Assembly (NCBI GenBank): GCA_037576195.1
Contig: CM075102.1
Coordinates: 14,318,745-14,382,744, forward strand
From: Phytoseiulus persimilis
Lineage: Eukaryota > Arthropoda > Arachnida > Mesostigmata > Phytoseiidae
Direction of reading: 5' to 3'
DNA length: 64,000 nucleotides
In this document: one piece after another, positions 61,181 through 64,000 of the stretch
Position numbering within the stretch: position 1 is the first letter of the stretch
How the letters are laid out: each line of letters opens with the position of its first letter
The notes under the pieces: generated by a model
Database searches by the model: none
Seen by the model: the letters and a program-made list of their open reading frames with translations, nothing else
What the model was told of the DNA's origin: nothing
Program-made: the position numbers and the translations under genes

Positions 61181-62886
61181 CTTCTTCTCTTCGCGACATG
61201 CGTCGAAGTGCGTGTTGTAACTAACTTGAAGAAGACCGAGAGCAGGAAGGGCCATCCCCATACGCAAATGTCATTCATTGGGCACCTCAACGTAGTCTTC
61301 ATCGTTACCTCCAGCAGCAATCGCCGTCCAAAGAGATTGTGGATTCGTCTACTCCGAGTTTGTGGACGCGAACTGCCTATAGAAAGTAAATTTTCGATAC
61401 TGCATTGTTCTTTTTTCATTGATCAGGGACTCTCAATGGCAACAGCCGTCTGATAGTCAGATGTGAGGATCAGTGTATAAGCATGGAAAAAGCGTCCGCG
61501 GACCCCCACGGGGATCCGTCGAGTAGACAAGGTTGGGAACCCCTGGTTAAGCAGATTGAAATATGAAGGGCGATTATGAGATTTTGGCTCATCCGAAGCA
61601 CACATGTTGGCACATGTGATGACCGCTCAACCTCAGGTATCACGGCCCCATTCGAGCTCTCGCTAGAGCGTGATCCGATTGTTTCTGAGAAGGATCTCTA
61701 TCCTAACATAATCTCCTGATCGAGTGAGATCCGGTGGTCTCTGAGGTCCCAGGAAGCAGGGGGGGGCGCTCAGCACTGGCGCATAATTCCAGCAAAGATC
61801 ATCGTCACTGCTGGTTCCGTTCTGGCAATGATGAACTTCGTTTTCGAATTCAGAACACCCCGATTTTAGAACCGTGCTCTCATAACCTCCGCGGAAGTTG
61901 TAAACAGCGTATGTTCAAGCACCGAGCCAAAGCGTTGCAGTCCAAGGCCATTGTTCCGCTGTTCCTATTTTTCTCTCGACTCTTTGACCGTAGCTCCATT
62001 TGCTTCTATTGCCGATCATTTCCTTAAAGCGCGGAAGGGAACAGCAAGCTGTCAGAGATGCTGAGAGACCGCTCTTCTTGTTCGATTACCGGCGAATCTT
62101 TCCACCCTTGATCCCCTCTCGGTGGAAAACTCCCCGAACGCGAGCAGCAACCTGGGGGCTCTGGAGATCACACGAAGCTCGTGATGGGGCTGTGAGCGGA
62201 ACAAGCTTCTTGATGAAAATCGGAGTTTCGGAGGGTGAGCACTCCCGATCGGTCCTCTGTCAGACGCTTTTCGGAAGCTCAACGAACTCAAACAAGCATC
62301 CAGCGAGAAGTTCCGGTTCGAGTTTCGAAATAGTGCGCGTTTTGTTTTCTGACGCTAAGCTGACAAGTTACTTGTGAGAGAGGACAACTCAGTTAGCTAA
62401 TTGTTTCCGTGCTCATGACAAGCTAGAAGTCACTGATCGTGTCCTTAGGAGCCGTTGGCGCGTCCCCGGAATGTGATCCTCGGAAACGCAGACGTTCTCC
62501 AGATTTACGAAGCTTGCTCCTTAACGGATAGTATCCGTCGATAATCTGAGGTGTTACTCTCGCTCGATCACAGAAAAAGTTTTTCAGCCTGTGCGGCACT
62601 AGCAACTATAGAATGGAGGTTTTTCAGTTCAGTTCATGGCGCCACGGAAGCGTAACCGGATTCCCTCAGCGCCCGCTGCCCATAGATCCGAGTGCCTTGG
62701 GAGTCTGACGAATGGCTGCCCTCCCGTCAAGAGGTGTCGAATCGTCAAGTCTCCTGCAGATCGCGTCAAACACCGTTCCAGTAGACGATCTGAACGCGTA
62801 CCGGTATGTCGCCTCTGTACGCGGACTGTATGAAGAAGATCTATCGACGATTTCGTTGACTTAAGATTGGACCTAATTTTTCCCTA
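61181..62886. other. gene-poor stretch, no supported gene
   Basis: Nothing could be assigned. The frame at 60824-61453 spans the palindrome but has no recognisable domain. Confidence 0.35.
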
Positions 62887-62986
62887 TCACGGAAAATACG
62901 GTTGATACGGTGAACACCCCATGGTCCGCCGTAGAGACTCCCTTAATAATACGGGATGTTTTCCGTTTTTTCCATATTTTCCGTGA
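62887..62986. mobile_element. 100-base TA-flanked MITE
   Basis: The left end starts TCACGGAAAATACGG and the right end, reversed, TCACGGAAAATATGG, with one mismatch in fifteen. TA flanks both sides (62885-62886, 62987-62988), as in Tc1/mariner-type insertions. Inner CGG-containing motifs repeat in both orientations. No coding capacity. Confidence 0.75.
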
Positions 62987-64000
62987 TATTGAAGATCATG
63001 TCTACTTCAGACGCTCGAATGTTCAGAAGTTTTTAATGATTGCATGGCTAGATGGCTTGTCAAAGATCTGAGACTCCTGTATCCAAGACGCAAGGTTTCT
63101 CGGTCGGCTCATGGGTGACACGTTTCAGGGAACGACGTCCGACGTCAAGCGGGATCTTGAAAATATGGTCTCTCAAGATCCCAAGCTGAACGGGGAGTTG
63201 ATCCCGACGGTACCTCTGGAGAGCTCATCTCGTTCACCGGTGAGCCATTTTGCTGCCCGAGCGGAGTTCCTGCACATTTTCCCATGGGATCCATGGAGGT
63301 GAAATGGGATCGAAGTCTCATTCCGATCTGCTCCGCTCGTCTCGGCCGACTGCGGGGCAGCTGGGCCTCATTTATAACACGAATCGTGCTCAATTTATTC
63401 TCCATCTCCATCAACTCTAGATGTTTTCGCGAAAGAATAAGTCTCCTGTCAAGAATAGCTCTCATCCTCTGATGTCGAACAAGAGCACTCCCGGTCGCAT
63501 CCTTCGCACAGGAAATTCGGTGAGCAGTTTTCTTGGTTGACACAAACGACTTCAATGTATCGACAAGTGGTGGGTGCTAGAGTTCGCATGGATGCAAGTA
63601 GGCTGACCACGCGTTTCTCGTTGGAAATCGTGAGTTTGAGCCCTCAGAAGTTTTTTGAGACCATGTGATCAGAAGAAGGTTTCTCCAGGCGCCCCAAACA
63701 TTGTTCGCGTTGAGTCGTCGCGAAACTCCGAAGATATGTGAAGCTGCTGGGATGAAGGAGCCGCGGATGAGGCGTGAAAAATCTCTGAGTTTCATGGTAA
63801 GTCGCTGTAATCTCCGGTACAAAGCACACGAAACCCGACGGGGAACCCACGTGATGCTTCCGGCATCGGCACTAATTGAGCTCTGCTCACTTATTGTGAC
63901 CGCCTCCAGAACATGTTAGCTCCTGTCTTCAGCGATTGTAAATTGAACGGCGCGACGGCCCCACGCGTGGTTTTGAGGAGGCTCAACATTAAACAGGTCA
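62987..64000. other. gene-poor stretch to window end, no supported gene
   Basis: A minus-strand frame at 63145-63555 is the longest here, with a charged stretch, but it has no family signature. Nothing else is recognised. Confidence 0.35.

Noticed and set aside
60824-61453. Plus-strand open frame of about 210 codons.
   Set aside because: It runs through the 28-base palindrome, has no domain and is matched by a similarly long frame on the other strand.
1-64000. Search for CRISPR arrays, bacterial operons, LTR or reverse-transcriptase-bearing elements.
   Set aside because: No regular spaced repeats of that kind, no reverse transcriptase motif and no long terminal repeats were seen; the DNA is nuclear eukaryotic.

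Overview
The window is eukaryotic nuclear DNA, most probably from an arthropod. The genes are split by short GT-AG introns, mostly 70 to 110 bases. Base composition is balanced, AATAAA signals follow several stop codons, and the proteins are animal orthologues. The compact introns and intergenic style would suit a mite, but that is inference; nothing here fixes the species.

Nine protein-coding genes and one tRNA can be supported. From left to right: a long gene-poor stretch (1-11.2 kb); a host gene made from a hAT transposase, KIAA1586-like (11335-14382, minus); NADSYN1 (15661-18655, minus) head to head with MCM7 (19177-21610, plus); CDK11/PITSLRE (21940-25639, minus) head to head with ALG3 (26137-27381, plus); tRNA-Thr(CGT) (28043-28114, minus); VWA8 (29143-37071, plus, about 26 exons); a glutamine-rich gene or set of 3' exons (39244-40520, minus); a TUT4/TUT7 uridylyltransferase (41161-47091, minus); an NKRF-like RNA-binding protein (49225-52058, minus); and Elongin B (55777-56595, minus). 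The last 7 kb is again gene-poor and holds small repeats. I rebuilt exon chains by joining splice sites with matching phase. Every chain given keeps one frame from start to stop, except the glutamine-rich gene, whose 5' end is missing.

The genes do not form a pathway. They are mostly housekeeping functions: NAD synthesis, replication licensing, transcription and splicing kinase, N-glycan assembly, mitochondrial AAA/VWA protein, RNA tailing, RNA processing and a ubiquitin-ligase/elongation factor subunit. Two head-to-head pairs (NADSYN1/MCM7 and CDK11/ALG3) share intergenic gaps of about 0.5 kb that probably hold two-way promoters.

The less ordinary content is as follows. There is a domesticated transposase that has lost its last catalytic acid. 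The TUT4/7 protein carries a tail of about 700 residues, charged and of low complexity. There are several short inverted-repeat elements, two of them flanked by TA and one of these inside a TUT4/7 intron with a strict 16-base internal repeat. There are also a 28-base perfect palindrome and a 15-base-pair hairpin in gene-free DNA.
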